Shown here: positions 34,068 to 42,815 of the stretch, piece after piece
How the letters are laid out: each line of letters starts with the position of its first letter
Position numbering within the stretch: the stretch's first letter is position 1
NCBI GenBank assembly: GCA_016719645.1
Contig: JADJYS010000037.1
Span: forward strand, 62,001 to 126,000
Source: a bacterium
GTDB lineage: Bacteria > Krumholzibacteriota > Krumholzibacteriia > LZORAL124-64-63
Length of the DNA: 64,000 bases
Reading direction: 5' to 3'
Position numbers and translations under genes: made by a program
Notes under the pieces: generated by a model
Seen by the model: the letters and a program-made list of their open reading frames with translations, nothing else
Databases searched by the model: none
Told to the model about the DNA's origin: nothing

Positions 34068-34661
34068 ATGAGACCGACGATCCGCCTGTTCAGCTCGGCA
34101 GGCAAGAGCGCTGCCGTCGCGGCCGCCTTGCTGCTGTCCGCTTCGACCGTCGCTCCGGCGGTCGGCATCGCCGCCACCGCCGACTCCTCAGCCATCACCG
34201 CGCCGCTCCATGGCGGTGCCGTGACGAAGACCAACGCCGGCGTCTTCGAGACGACGCTCGCCGCGGACGGCGTGCGGGTGTGGTTCTATTCGTCCGCGGG
34301 CGCACCCGCGGGCGTCGAAAAGGCCGCCGGCAAGGCCGGCCTGAAGCTCCCCGACGGCCGCAGCCTCGACCTGACTCTCGCGGCCCGCAAGCCGGCGGCG
34401 TCGGAAGCCGCCGTCTACTACTGCCCCATGCACACCGAGGTCGTCCAGCGCGAGCCGGGCAAGTGCAATCTCTGCGGCGGCATGAACCTTTACACGCAGG
34501 ACTACCTGTTCGCCGCCGCCGACCTCGCGAAGGTCGCACCGAACAAGGTCACGGCGCAGATCCGTCTGACCGGGCTGACCGGCGCGCATAGGGAAGTGAC
34601 GTTCACGCCGTCATTCACGGCGCCCCCGGCCGGGGCAGCGCCGCAGAAGACGGGCAAGTGA
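34068..34661 (+). CDS. exported heavy-metal-binding-domain protein
   Basis: A 197-residue periplasmic protein opening the efflux operon. The signal peptide (1 to about 35) ends V-G-I-A-A-T-A. A beta-rich middle domain (about 50-115) is unassigned. An HMBD zinc-ribbon-like motif follows: Y-Y-C-P-M-H-T-E-V-V-Q-R-E-P-G-K-C-N-L-C, then G-G-M-N-L-Y (about 122-147), with Cys, Met and His ligands typical of copper and silver resistance proteins. The C-terminus is Pro/Ala-rich. ATG 34068 has GGGAGA upstream. It could be a metal chaperone that hands Cu(I)/Ag(I) to the CusB-like adaptor, which carries the same motif. Confidence 0.8.
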   Translation: MRPTIRLFSSAGKSAAVAAALLLSASTVAPAVGIAATADSSAITAPLHGGAVTKTNAGVFETTLAADGVRVWFYSSAGAPAGVEKAAGKAGLKLPDGRSLDLTLAARKPAASEAAVYYCPMHTEVVQREPGKCNLCGGMNLYTQDYLFAAADLAKVAPNKVTAQIRLTGLTGAHREVTFTPSFTAPPAGAAPQKTGK

Positions 34662-34723
34662 CGGCGACCCCGTCGCCGGCCGTGGCCGCCGCTCGACCGG
34701 GGCGACAGAACAGGCGGGGAACC

Positions 34724-36175
34724 ATGGTGTCGAAGCGGACGATGATCGCAAGGAACGGCGCCGGACGCCTGGCGCTGGTGCTGTTTCTCCTGATCGGCTC
34801 TGTCGCACAGGGGTCGGAGCCCGACGCCGCGCCGACGGGCCCTTCCCTGGCGAACGACCCGGTACTCTCGGACTTCGTCAGGGACGCCCTGGCGACGCGC
34901 CCGGAAATGGCACGTGCGCAGGCCGAAGTGGACGCGGAGCGGGAGCGCGTGCCCCAGGCGCGGGCACTGCCCGATCCCATGCTGTCCTTTGGCATCCAGA
35001 ACGACGGGTTCCGCGGGATTCAGATCGGCAAGATGGAAGGAAGTTTCGTGTCGATCATGGCCTCCCAGACATTTCCCTGGCACGGGAAGCGCGGCCTGCG
35101 CGGTGACGTGACCGCGCTCGGTGCCCGTCAGGCCGAGGCCGACGCCGATCGCGCGCGACTGACCGTCCAGGCCGAGGTCGCGCGTGCCTACCTCGACCTC
35201 CTGCTGGCCAGGGACCAGCTCGCACTGCTGGCGCGGCTGGAGGACCTCTGGAGCCAGGCCGAGGGTATGGCGCGGGTGCGCTACGAAACCGGAGACGGCG
35301 CACAGTCGGACCTGCTGCGGGCGCAACTGGAGCGCAGCCGCCTCAAGCAGCGCCGCTGGGCGCTCGCGGCCGAGGAGCAGCGTCGCATCGCCGTCCTGAA
35401 CCGCCTGCGCGGGCACACGGTCGACGAAGCGGTCGCCACGAGCCGGTCGCTCGCGGACCTGCCCGACCCGGCGGTGCCCGAGGTGGCAGCCGCCTGGGCC
35501 GACGCGGAGACCCGCAGCCCGGAACTGCGGCGGTGGCAGCTGGACCAGGAGCGGTCGTCGCGACTTACCGACCTTGCCCGCAAGGACACGTGGCCAGATC
35601 TGACGGTGAGCGCCGCGGTCATGCCTCGCGGGGGCGATTTTCCGCCGATGTGGCAGGCCGGGCTGTCGTTTCCGCTGCCGGCCTGGGCGGGCAGCAAACA
35701 GTCGCGCGCCGTCGCCGAAGGCCGCCTGCGGGAAACCGCCTCGCTCCAAGGCGCCGAGGCCACGCGGCAGCTGTTGCGCCAGCGCGTCGCCGAGCGCGTC
35801 GCGCTGCTCGACGCGTTGGTGAATACCAACCGCCTCTACCGCTCGGAACTGCTCATCCAGTCTGAGGTCACCGTCACGAGCACGATGGCCCAGTACCAGG
35901 TGGGTCGCATCGCATTCGCCTCTGTCCTGGAGGCGATCACGGGCCATGTGGCCGACCTCAACGCGTACTTGGAATCGGCGGCCGCCGCTCAGCGGCTCGA
36001 CATCGCCCAGGCCGAGGTGAGCCTCGACGCCGACGCGGGGTTGGCGGCCGCCGGGATGTCCGGTTCTCCGGTGCCGGGGGCCGGCGCGATGGGTGCCGGT
36101 TCGTCGCCATCCGCAGCAGAAGGATCGCCGGCGGCCGCCGGCGGCCAGGGCCCGGGCTCGATGAAGCGCATGTAG
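34724..36175 (+). CDS. TolC-family outer-membrane efflux protein (CusC-like)
   Basis: A 483-residue outer-membrane factor. The signal peptide ends S-V-A-Q-G-S near residue 29. Two repeats of long amphipathic helices (coiled-coil, rich in A/E/R/L) flank beta segments such as P-D-P-M-L-S-F-G-I and P-D-L-T-V-S-A-A-V, the typical OEP layout: helices about 45-80 and 115-210, then about 240-285 and 340-425. The tail after residue 440 is Gly/Ala/Ser/Pro-rich, with M-K-R-M at the end. The start at 34724 has GGGGA upstream; a GTG at 34658 overlapping the previous stop is less likely. It forms the exit duct of the tripartite pump with the next two genes. Confidence 0.88.
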   Translation: MVSKRTMIARNGAGRLALVLFLLIGSVAQGSEPDAAPTGPSLANDPVLSDFVRDALATRPEMARAQAEVDAERERVPQARALPDPMLSFGIQNDGFRGIQIGKMEGSFVSIMASQTFPWHGKRGLRGDVTALGARQAEADADRARLTVQAEVARAYLDLLLARDQLALLARLEDLWSQAEGMARVRYETGDGAQSDLLRAQLERSRLKQRRWALAAEEQRRIAVLNRLRGHTVDEAVATSRSLADLPDPAVPEVAAAWADAETRSPELRRWQLDQERSSRLTDLARKDTWPDLTVSAAVMPRGGDFPPMWQAGLSFPLPAWAGSKQSRAVAEGRLRETASLQGAEATRQLLRQRVAERVALLDALVNTNRLYRSELLIQSEVTVTSTMAQYQVGRIAFASVLEAITGHVADLNAYLESAAAAQRLDIAQAEVSLDADAGLAAAGMSGSPVPGAGAMGAGSSPSAAEGSPAAAGGQGPGSMKRM

Positions 36176-36191
36176 GCGCAGGAGGATCACC

Positions 36192-37655
36192 GTGGACACG
36201 AACTCGACCACCGCGCCGGGCCGGAATCCGGAACCGGGGCGCTCTCCCATCCGGATGGTGTGGCTTGCGGTTCTGGTGCTGATCGTCGGCGTCGCCCTCG
36301 GCGCGGGCGGTTTTTTCCTGCTGGACCGCGGTGGCGGCTCGGCCGCGACCGGTGCGGCGCCGGAGGCGAACAAGCCGCTCTACCAGTGCCCCATGCACCC
36401 GACGATCACGTCCGACCACCCCGGAGACTGCCCCATCTGCGGCATGAAGCTGGTCGAGGTCAAGCAGGACGCGTCTGTGCCTGAAGCCGCCACGACAGGC
36501 GCCGAACACCGGATCCTCTTTTACCGCTCGCCCATGGATCCAACGGTAACATCGCCGGCACCGCGGCAGGACGAGATGGGCATGGACTATGTCCCCGTCT
36601 ACGCGGACGAGGTCGCCGGCGGCGGCACGGAATCGGTCCCGGGTCTGGCCACGGTGACGATCGATCCCGCGCGCCAGCAGCTCATCGGCCTGCGCACGGC
36701 GCCCGTCACGCGAGGCGATGTGGCCGGCAGCTGGCAGACGATCGGCCGCGTGCAGGTCGATCAGACCCGCGTGCGCAAGACCAATGTCAAGGTCGAGGGA
36801 TACATCGAGCGCCTGTTCGTGGACTTCGTCGGCATGCCGGTCCATCAGGGCCAGCCGCTGTTCTCGCTGTACAGCCCGTCGCTCGTGGCGGCAGAGAACG
36901 AGTACCTGCTCGCGCGCCGGACGAAGGACGCGCTGGCCGCGCGCGGCGCCGCCGCCGACAACGGCGAGGCGCTGCTGGCCGCCGCCCGCCGGAAGCTGGA
37001 GTACTGGGATGTCCCGACCGCCGAGGTCGAGCGGCTCGAACAGACCGGACAACCCGCGAAGTCCCTGACCTTCGTGTCGCCCATCGCCGGCGTGGTGACG
37101 GCCAAGAACGTGGTCGAGGGCGCCCGCGTGAATCCGGGGGACACGCCGTTCGAGATCACCGACCTGGGCGTCGTCTGGGTGATGGCCGACGCCTACGAGA
37201 GCGACCTGCCCCGCCTGCAGGTCGGGATGCCGGCGACCTTCACGGTGCGGGCATACGCCGACCGGCCGTTTACCGGCGAGATCGCCTTCATCGACCCGCT
37301 CCTGGACGCACGGACGAGGACCACCAAGGTCCACCTCCACCTTCGCAACCCGGACGGGATCCTCAAACCGGAAATGTTCGGCGACGTCGTTCTCACCGGA
37401 ACGAGCCGTGAAGGGCTGCAGATCCCGGCCGACGCCGTGATCCGCTCCGGCGAAACCGACGTGGTCTTCGTGGCTCTCGGCGACGGGAAGTTTGCGCCAC
37501 GGGTCGTCCAACTCGGTGCCCGAAGCGGCGACCAGGTCGAAGTGACCGGCGGACTGGACGAAGGACAGGACGTCGTCGTGCGCGCCAACTTCCTGGTGGA
37601 CTCCGAGTCGCAGCTCAGGTCGTCGCTGGCCGCCATCGGGGGCAAGTCGCCATGA
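36192..37655 (+). CDS. CusB-like RND periplasmic adaptor with metal-binding modules
   Basis: A 487-residue membrane-fusion protein. GTG start with CAGGAGGA upstream. One membrane anchor lies at about 21-45. Then come two metal-binding modules: Y-Q-C-P-M-H-P-T-I-T-S-D...C-P-I-C-G-M-K-L (about 64-90), and the Cys-less Y-R-S-P-M-D-P-T-V-T-S...D-E-M-G-M-D-Y-V-P-V-Y (about 115-145) characteristic of CusB/SilB adaptors. The barrel-sandwich hybrid, a helical hairpin (about 240-275) and beta-barrel domains follow, ending with the membrane-proximal domain (D-V-V-V-R-A-N-F-L-V-D-S-E). It links the TolC-like duct to the inner-membrane pump and probably delivers Cu(I)/Ag(I). Its stop overlaps the pump start (ATGA). 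Confidence 0.92.
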   Translation: MDTNSTTAPGRNPEPGRSPIRMVWLAVLVLIVGVALGAGGFFLLDRGGGSAATGAAPEANKPLYQCPMHPTITSDHPGDCPICGMKLVEVKQDASVPEAATTGAEHRILFYRSPMDPTVTSPAPRQDEMGMDYVPVYADEVAGGGTESVPGLATVTIDPARQQLIGLRTAPVTRGDVAGSWQTIGRVQVDQTRVRKTNVKVEGYIERLFVDFVGMPVHQGQPLFSLYSPSLVAAENEYLLARRTKDALAARGAAADNGEALLAAARRKLEYWDVPTAEVERLEQTGQPAKSLTFVSPIAGVVTAKNVVEGARVNPGDTPFEITDLGVVWVMADAYESDLPRLQVGMPATFTVRAYADRPFTGEIAFIDPLLDARTRTTKVHLHLRNPDGILKPEMFGDVVLTGTSREGLQIPADAVIRSGETDVVFVALGDGKFAPRVVQLGARSGDQVEVTGGLDEGQDVVVRANFLVDSESQLRSSLAAIGGKSP

Positions 37656-40600
37656 TCAAGGGGATCATCCGTTTCTCCGCCAACAACCGGTACCTCGTCA
37701 TCGCGGCCACGATCGTCGCGCTGACGATCGCGTACTGGACGATGAAACACATTCCGCTCGACGCCATCCCCGACCTCTCGGACACGCAGGTCATCGTCTA
37801 CTCGCGGTGGGACCGCAGCCCGGACATCATCGAGGACCAGGTCACCTACCCCATCATCACCTCGCTGCTCGGCGCCCCCGGGGTGAAGGACATCCGCGGC
37901 TTCTCGGACTTCGGATTCAGCTTCATCTACGTCATCTTCGAGGACGGCACGGACCTCTACTGGGCGCGGACACGCGTGCTGGAGTACCTGTCCAAGATCA
38001 CGCCGCAGCTGCCGGCGGGCGTGAAGACCGAACTCGGGCCCGACGCCACGAGCGTCGGCTGGGTCTTCCAGTACGCGCTGGTCGACCGTTCCGGCAAGCA
38101 CACGAGCGATGAGCTTCGCAGCTACCAGGACTGGTTTCTCCGGTACGCGGTGCAGGGCGTTCCGGGCGTCGCCGAAGTGGCGACCGTCGGCGGCCAGGTG
38201 CGCCAGTACCAGATCACCGTCGACCCGAACCGGCTGGCCGCCTACGACCTGCCGCTCGAGACGGTCATCGAGGCCGTGCGCAGCGGGAACAACGACGTGG
38301 GCGGTCGACTCGTCGAACTGGCCGGCCGCGAATACATGGTACGGGGCCGGGGCTACGTGAAGTCCGCGACCGACCTCGAGAAGCTGGTCCTCAAGACCGT
38401 GGATGGCACTCCGGTCACCGTCAAGGACATCGGCACGGTCGAACTGGGCCCCGAGATGCGGCGCGGCATCGCCGATTACAACGGCGAGGGCGACGTCGTC
38501 GGCGGCATCGTCGTCATGCGCCAGGGTGAGAACGCGCTCAACGTCATCAACCGGGTCAAGGCCAAGCTTGAGTCCCTCAAGTCGTCGCTGCCGGCGGGCG
38601 TCGAGATCGTGACCACTTACGACCGCTCCGACCTCATCATGCGGGCCATCCACACCGTCAAGAGCAAGGTGATCGAGGAGATCATCATCGTCTCCCTCAT
38701 CATCCTGCTGTTCCTGTGGCACATCCCGTCGGCCACGATCCCGATCCTGACCATCCCCACGAGCGTGGCGCTGGCCTTCATCCCGATGTACATGATGGGG
38801 CTTAACGCCAACCTGATGTCGCTGGCCGGCATCGCGATCTCGATCGGCGTACTCGTCGACGGCGCAATCGTCGAGGTGGAGAACGCCTACAACAAGATCT
38901 ACCTGTGGCAGGCCGGAGGGAAGAAGGAGGACTTCCACAAGATCCGACTCGAGGCATTGCTCGAGGTGGGCCCGTCGGTGTTCTTCTCGCTGCTGGTCAT
39001 CGCGGTCGCCTTCATGCCGGTCTTCACGCTGGTCGACCAGGAAGGGCGCCTGTTCAAGCCGCTGGCCTACTCCAAGAACCTGGCGATGGCCATCGCGGCT
39101 ATCCTCGCGGTGACGCTGGATCCCGCCATGAGGATGGCTTTTGCGCGCAGCGAGCCGTTCCGCTTCAAGCCGAAGCCGCTGTCCTGGCTCGCGACCAAGG
39201 TGCTCGTGGGCACCTACTACTCCGAAGACAGGCACCCCATCAGCCGCCTGCTGCACCGCATCTACGAACGCCCGTGCCGCTTCGTTGTCCGGCACGCGAA
39301 GGCCACGGTGATCGCGAGCCTGGTGATCGTCGGCACCACGGTCCCGGTGTACCTCAGGCTGGGCTCGGAGTTCATGCCGCCCTTGCGCGAGGGGTCACTG
39401 CTGTACATGCCGTCGGCGGTGCAGCCGGGCATGTCGGTCGCCGAGGCGCAGAAGGCGCTGCAGGTCCAGGACAAGCTGCTGATGACCTTCCCCGAGGTGG
39501 AGCGCGTCTTTGGCAAGGCGGGCCGCGCGAACACGCCGACCGACCCGGCGCCGTTCTCGATGATGGAGACGACCATCATGCTCAAGCCAGAGTCGCAATG
39601 GCGCGCGAAGCCGCGCTGGTACTCGAGCTGGGCCCCGAACTGGCTGCAGGAACTCCTGCGCCCGGCCTGGCGCGACCGCATCTCCGAGGAGGAACTGATC
39701 GCTGAGATGGACAAGGTGCTGCAGCTGCCTGGCATCAGCAACGCCTGGACCATGCCCATCAAGGGCCGGCTCGACATGCTCTCGACCGGCATCCGCACGC
39801 CGGTGGGCATCAAGATCAGCGGCGCGGACCTCGGTGTGATCCAGAAGATCGCCCTCGACGTCGAGGCTGCGGTGCGCAACGTGCCCGGGACCCGCAGCGT
39901 CTACGCCGAGCGGGTGGCGGGCGGTTATTTCCTCGACTTCGTGTTGAACCGCGACCAGCTGGCGCGCTACGGCCTGTCGGTGGACGCCGCGAACATGATG
40001 GTGATGACCGCCGTCGGCGGCGACAACCAGACGACGACGGTCGAGGGCCGCGAGCGCTACGGCGTCAACGTGCGCTACGCCCGTGCCTATCGCGAAGACG
40101 TCGAGTCATTGAAACGCGTGCTGCTGCCGCTGCCGAACGGGCAAGGCCAGATCCCGATGAGCGAGATCGCCGAGGTGAAGCTGGTCGAGGGCCCGTCGAT
40201 GATCCGCGACGAGAACGGGCTGCTGTCCGGATACGTCTACGTGGACTTCTCGCCGGCGGCCGTCGACATCGGCAGCTACGTCACGCAGGCCAAGAAGGCC
40301 GTCGCCGCCGGGGCAGTGCTGCCGACGGGGTATGCCTTGTCCTGGAGCGGCCAGTACGAGAACATGATCCGCGTGAAGGAGCGGCTGAAGTTGGTCATCC
40401 CGCTCACCATCCTCCTGATCTTTGCGCTGCTGTACATGAACACAAAATCGGCCTTCAAGGCGTCCGTGGTCATGCTGGCGGTGCCGTTCTCGATGGTGGG
40501 CGCCGTCTGGCTGTTGCACGCGCTCCACTACAACGTCTCGATCGCGGTCTGGGTCGGCATGATCGCGCTGATGGGACTCGATGCCGAGACCGGCGTCTTC

Positions 40601-40957
40601 ATGCTGCTGTTCCTGGACCTGTCGCACGACGACGCCCGGAAGCGGGGCCAGCTGAAGACTTCCGGCGACCTGGTCGAGGCCATCATCCACGGGGCGGTCA
40701 AGCGCGTCCGCCCGAAGGCGATGACCGTCGCCGCCGCCTTCATCGGGCTGTTGCCGATCATGTGGTCCACCGGCCCGGGTGCCGACCTGATGAAGCGCGT
40801 CGCGGCGCCGATGGTCGGCGGGCTCGTGACCTCGTTCGCGCTGGAGCTGCTCGTCTACCCGGCGATCTACTATCTGTGGCGTCGTCGCGAGGTCGTCGAC
40901 GGTCCGGCGACCGAGCCGGGAGCCGGTGACGGTGCTATGTTGGAGCCCGTGGCCTGA
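37652..40957 (+). CDS. heavy-metal RND efflux pump (CusA/CzcA family)
   Basis: A 1101-residue 12-helix proton-driven pump. It follows E. coli CusA closely: P-L-D-A-I-P-D-L-S-D-T-Q-V-I-V-Y near 33-47, F-E-D-G-T-D-L-Y-W-A-R near 98, and E-L-G-P-D-A-T near 127. The TM4 signature G-V-L-V-D-G-A-I-V-E-V-E-N (about 400) carries the proton-relay Asp and Glu of the HME-RND class, and Met-rich patches lie in the porter domain. TM helices occur at about 10-30, 335-530 (six) and 870-1080. Cu(I)/Ag(I) is the likely substrate by similarity; divalent Zn/Co/Cd cannot be excluded. It is translationally coupled to the adaptor. Confidence 0.93.
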   Translation: MIKGIIRFSANNRYLVIAATIVALTIAYWTMKHIPLDAIPDLSDTQVIVYSRWDRSPDIIEDQVTYPIITSLLGAPGVKDIRGFSDFGFSFIYVIFEDGTDLYWARTRVLEYLSKITPQLPAGVKTELGPDATSVGWVFQYALVDRSGKHTSDELRSYQDWFLRYAVQGVPGVAEVATVGGQVRQYQITVDPNRLAAYDLPLETVIEAVRSGNNDVGGRLVELAGREYMVRGRGYVKSATDLEKLVLKTVDGTPVTVKDIGTVELGPEMRRGIADYNGEGDVVGGIVVMRQGENALNVINRVKAKLESLKSSLPAGVEIVTTYDRSDLIMRAIHTVKSKVIEEIIIVSLIILLFLWHIPSATIPILTIPTSVALAFIPMYMMGLNANLMSLAGIAISIGVLVDGAIVEVENAYNKIYLWQAGGKKEDFHKIRLEALLEVGPSVFFSLLVIAVAFMPVFTLVDQEGRLFKPLAYSKNLAMAIAAILAVTLDPAMRMAFARSEPFRFKPKPLSWLATKVLVGTYYSEDRHPISRLLHRIYERPCRFVVRHAKATVIASLVIVGTTVPVYLRLGSEFMPPLREGSLLYMPSAVQPGMSVAEAQKALQVQDKLLMTFPEVERVFGKAGRANTPTDPAPFSMMETTIMLKPESQWRAKPRWYSSWAPNWLQELLRPAWRDRISEEELIAEMDKVLQLPGISNAWTMPIKGRLDMLSTGIRTPVGIKISGADLGVIQKIALDVEAAVRNVPGTRSVYAERVAGGYFLDFVLNRDQLARYGLSVDAANMMVMTAVGGDNQTTTVEGRERYGVNVRYARAYREDVESLKRVLLPLPNGQGQIPMSEIAEVKLVEGPSMIRDENGLLSGYVYVDFSPAAVDIGSYVTQAKKAVAAGAVLPTGYALSWSGQYENMIRVKERLKLVIPLTILLIFALLYMNTKSAFKASVVMLAVPFSMVGAVWLLHALHYNVSIAVWVGMIALMGLDAETGVFMLLFLDLSHDDARKRGQLKTSGDLVEAIIHGAVKRVRPKAMTVAAAFIGLLPIMWSTGPGADLMKRVAAPMVGGLVTSFALELLVYPAIYYLWRRREVVDGPATEPGAGDGAMLEPVA

Positions 40958-40999
40958 AGATTGCGGCGGGAGTCCCTTGAGCGAAGATGAGGCCCGCGG

Positions 41000-41626
41000 A
41001 TGAGTCGATACCGGAAATGGGTGCTGGTAGTCACGGTGACGGTGGTCGCGGCCGGCGGTGTGCTCTTGGTGGTCGCCGCCCTGCACCTTGTCTCGCGGGG
41101 GGTGAGTGCTCGGGAGGAGCCGACCATGGCGGAGTGCCGGGCCGCCGGCATGATGCGCAGACTGGCGATGCCCTCCGCGGCCAGAAATCTTGTCAATCCG
41201 GTTCCGGCCGACGAGGCCACTCTCGCTGAAGCACGGGCGCACTTCGCGGACCACTGCGCACTGTGCCACGGCAACGACGGCCGGGGACAGACACCCATCG
41301 GACGGAATCTATACCCGAAGGCGCCGGACATGACGCTGGCGCAGACCCAGCATCTCACCGACGGCGAGCTCTTCTACATCATCACTAACGGCATCAGACT
41401 GACGGGAATGCCGGCCTGGGGCTCCAGGACGCCCCAGGACGACGAAGCGACCTGGGGGCTCGTGCTGTTGATCCGGCGACTTGGCCAACTTTCGCCGGAA
41501 CAGATCCAGCAGATGAAGGGTATGAATCCCATGTCGCGTGCCCAATTTGAAGAAGAAGAGCAGGAGCGACTCTGGCTGGAAGGCGGAAGCAACCAAAACG
41601 CGTCGGGCGACCTGCCGCCGCGTTGA
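41000..41626 (+). CDS. membrane-anchored class I cytochrome c
   Basis: A 208-residue protein with an N-terminal membrane segment (about 8-30) and one mono-haem cytochrome c domain. The haem site is C-A-L-C-H (Cys86, Cys89, His90) followed by G-N-D-G-R-G-Q-T-P-I-G, and the axial Met is in L-T-G-M-P-A-W-G near 135. The Met/Glu-rich C-terminus (M-K-G-M-N-P-M-S) is unusual. It lies 42 bases after the pump gene with no terminator seen between, so it probably belongs to the metal operon. It might oxidise Cu(I) or report redox state; this is inference. Confidence 0.85.
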   Translation: MSRYRKWVLVVTVTVVAAGGVLLVVAALHLVSRGVSAREEPTMAECRAAGMMRRLAMPSAARNLVNPVPADEATLAEARAHFADHCALCHGNDGRGQTPIGRNLYPKAPDMTLAQTQHLTDGELFYIITNGIRLTGMPAWGSRTPQDDEATWGLVLLIRRLGQLSPEQIQQMKGMNPMSRAQFEEEEQERLWLEGGSNQNASGDLPPR

Positions 41627-41640
41627 GAAAGGAATAGACC

Positions 41641-41967
41641 ATGAAGACGAAGACGAAGACCGGGGCACTGTTGGGTTTCTTGCTGATTCTGGCGGTGCCC
41701 GTGGCTGTTCTGGCCCACGAGGATCATAAGCACCACCTGATGGGGACCGTGGCCGTGATCGACGCGGCCCACATGACCCTGACGACCACGGAAGGCAAGA
41801 CGGCCTCCGTAGCCATCACTGCGGACACCAAGGTCTTCCGGGAGAAGATCGCGGCCAAGTTGGCCGACATCAAGGTTGGAGCCCGGGTCATGGTGGAAAC
41901 GGACGGCGCCACCGACAAGCCGAAAGCAGTCTCGATCATGTTGGGGGCTGAGATGAACAAGAAGTAG
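41641..41967 (+). CDS. small periplasmic DUF5666-type beta-barrel protein
   Basis: A 108-residue exported protein. The signal peptide (about 1-25) ends V-A-V-L-A-H. The mature start is His-rich (H-E-D-H-K-H-H). A single OB-like domain follows: G-T-V-A-V-I-D-A-A-H-M-T-L-T-T, T-K-V-F-R-E, K-V-G-A-R-V-M-V-E. This matches DUF5666-like proteins common in copper and silver loci. It may bind metal through the N-terminal His cluster. ATG 41641 follows GAAAGGA, 14 bases after the cytochrome stop. A strong terminator follows. Confidence 0.8.
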   Translation: MKTKTKTGALLGFLLILAVPVAVLAHEDHKHHLMGTVAVIDAAHMTLTTTEGKTASVAITADTKVFREKIAAKLADIKVGARVMVETDGATDKPKAVSIMLGAEMNKK

Positions 41968-42015
41968 TTCGCGGTGCCGGTGGGCAGCCCCGCGCGACCA
42001 GTCCCTGCAGTTGGC

Positions 42016-42060
42016 CCGGCCCGCGACACTGGGCGTCCTGTCGCGGGCCGGCGCAGTTTT
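42016..42060 (+). terminator. rho-independent terminator of the efflux operon
   Basis: A 13-bp stem built on GGCCCGCGACA (42018-42028) / TGTCGCGGGCC (42039-42049), extended by two outer pairs and followed by GCAGTTTT. It separates the first metal operon from the next promoter region. Confidence 0.8.
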
Positions 42061-42074
42061 GGAGACTATTCTCC
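42061..42074. promoter_or_regulatory. island palindrome site 3 (upstream activator site)
   Basis: GGAGACTATTCTCC contains the perfect inverted repeat GGAGA-N4-TCTCC and shares 16 identical bases (42056-42071) with the site upstream of the efflux operon. A weaker copy may follow at 42083-42096. Confidence 0.5.
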
Positions 42075-42135
42075 GGTCGCCTGCGGGATTGTCACCAACT
42101 CGCCGCGCAGATCGGCTCGCCCCAACAAGCAACCC

Positions 42136-42148
42136 GTTGCCCCGCAAC
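42136..42148. promoter_or_regulatory. GTTGC-ccc-GCAAC palindrome
   Basis: A perfect 5-bp inverted repeat 13 bases upstream of the sigma-54-type promoter. It may be a second regulator site or fortuitous. Confidence 0.25.
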
Positions 42149-42160
42149 CTCTTGTAGTAT

Positions 42161-42175
42161 TGGTCCGATAGTTGC
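42161..42175 (+). promoter_or_regulatory. sigma-54 promoter
   Basis: TGGTCCGATAGTTGC fits TGGCACG-N4-TTGC with the GG and GC exactly 10 bases apart, 66 bases before the start codon at 42241 and about 90 bases downstream of palindrome site 3. It is the best sigma-54 promoter in the window. Confidence 0.6.
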
Positions 42176-42240
42176 GATGCGAGTCGTCAACGCTCGTTGT
42201 GGTAGGCCGGGCCCATGAACTCGCGGGATGAGGTACGAAC

Positions 42241-42735
42241 ATGACCATCGACCGACTGCTGCCCGGACGCACATTCAGAGTCCTGTCAATCCTGGCGGCA
42301 CTACTCCTGCTCGCGTCGCGACCGGCGGTCGCGCAATGCTCAATGGGACAAGGCGGCATGCACGACCACGGCAATACCCGCGGGAAGGCAACTGTCGCGA
42401 CACCGGTGTCCACCGTGGAATTGCAGCATAGCATCGACCAGTTGCTGGCCGACGGGTGCGGACGCACCCTCCTCGCCGACTCGCTGCTGAACGACACCGA
42501 CTTCATGCACGGATTCGTCGCGCGCCTGATGGCCGATCCGAAGTGGAGCGCCCTGGCGACCCGCATGCAGGCGGAGTCCCCGAACAGCGAGGGCGCCGCC
42601 GACGCAGCGATTCGTGAGCAGCCGCAGGTGTCGTACACATGCCCGATGCATCCGGAAGTCCAGGCTGCAGTTTCCGGTGCCTGCCCCGTCTGCGGCATGC
42701 GCCTGGTGCGCAATGGGACTGATGATCGCAAGTAG
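42241..42735 (+). CDS. exported HMBD protein, second metal operon
   Basis: A 164-residue periplasmic protein. The signal peptide (about 1-31) ends P-A-V-A-Q. A Met/His/Gly segment follows (C-S-M-G-Q-G-G-M-H-D-H-G), then a helical middle (about 55-110) and a C-terminal HMBD motif, Y-T-C-P-M-H-P-E-V-Q...C-P-V-C-G-M-R-L (about 132-157). The architecture suggests a soluble Cu/Ag-binding protein. It is transcribed from its own sigma-54-type promoter with the same upstream palindrome as the efflux operon. Confidence 0.8.
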   Translation: MTIDRLLPGRTFRVLSILAALLLLASRPAVAQCSMGQGGMHDHGNTRGKATVATPVSTVELQHSIDQLLADGCGRTLLADSLLNDTDFMHGFVARLMADPKWSALATRMQAESPNSEGAADAAIREQPQVSYTCPMHPEVQAAVSGACPVCGMRLVRNGTDDRK

Positions 42736-42815
42736 ACCGGGCGCCGCGCGCCGCGCGCCCGCGGTGCCTCGTCTGCATCCGTCACGTAATGCCACCCATG
42801 ACCATGGAGGTCGAC

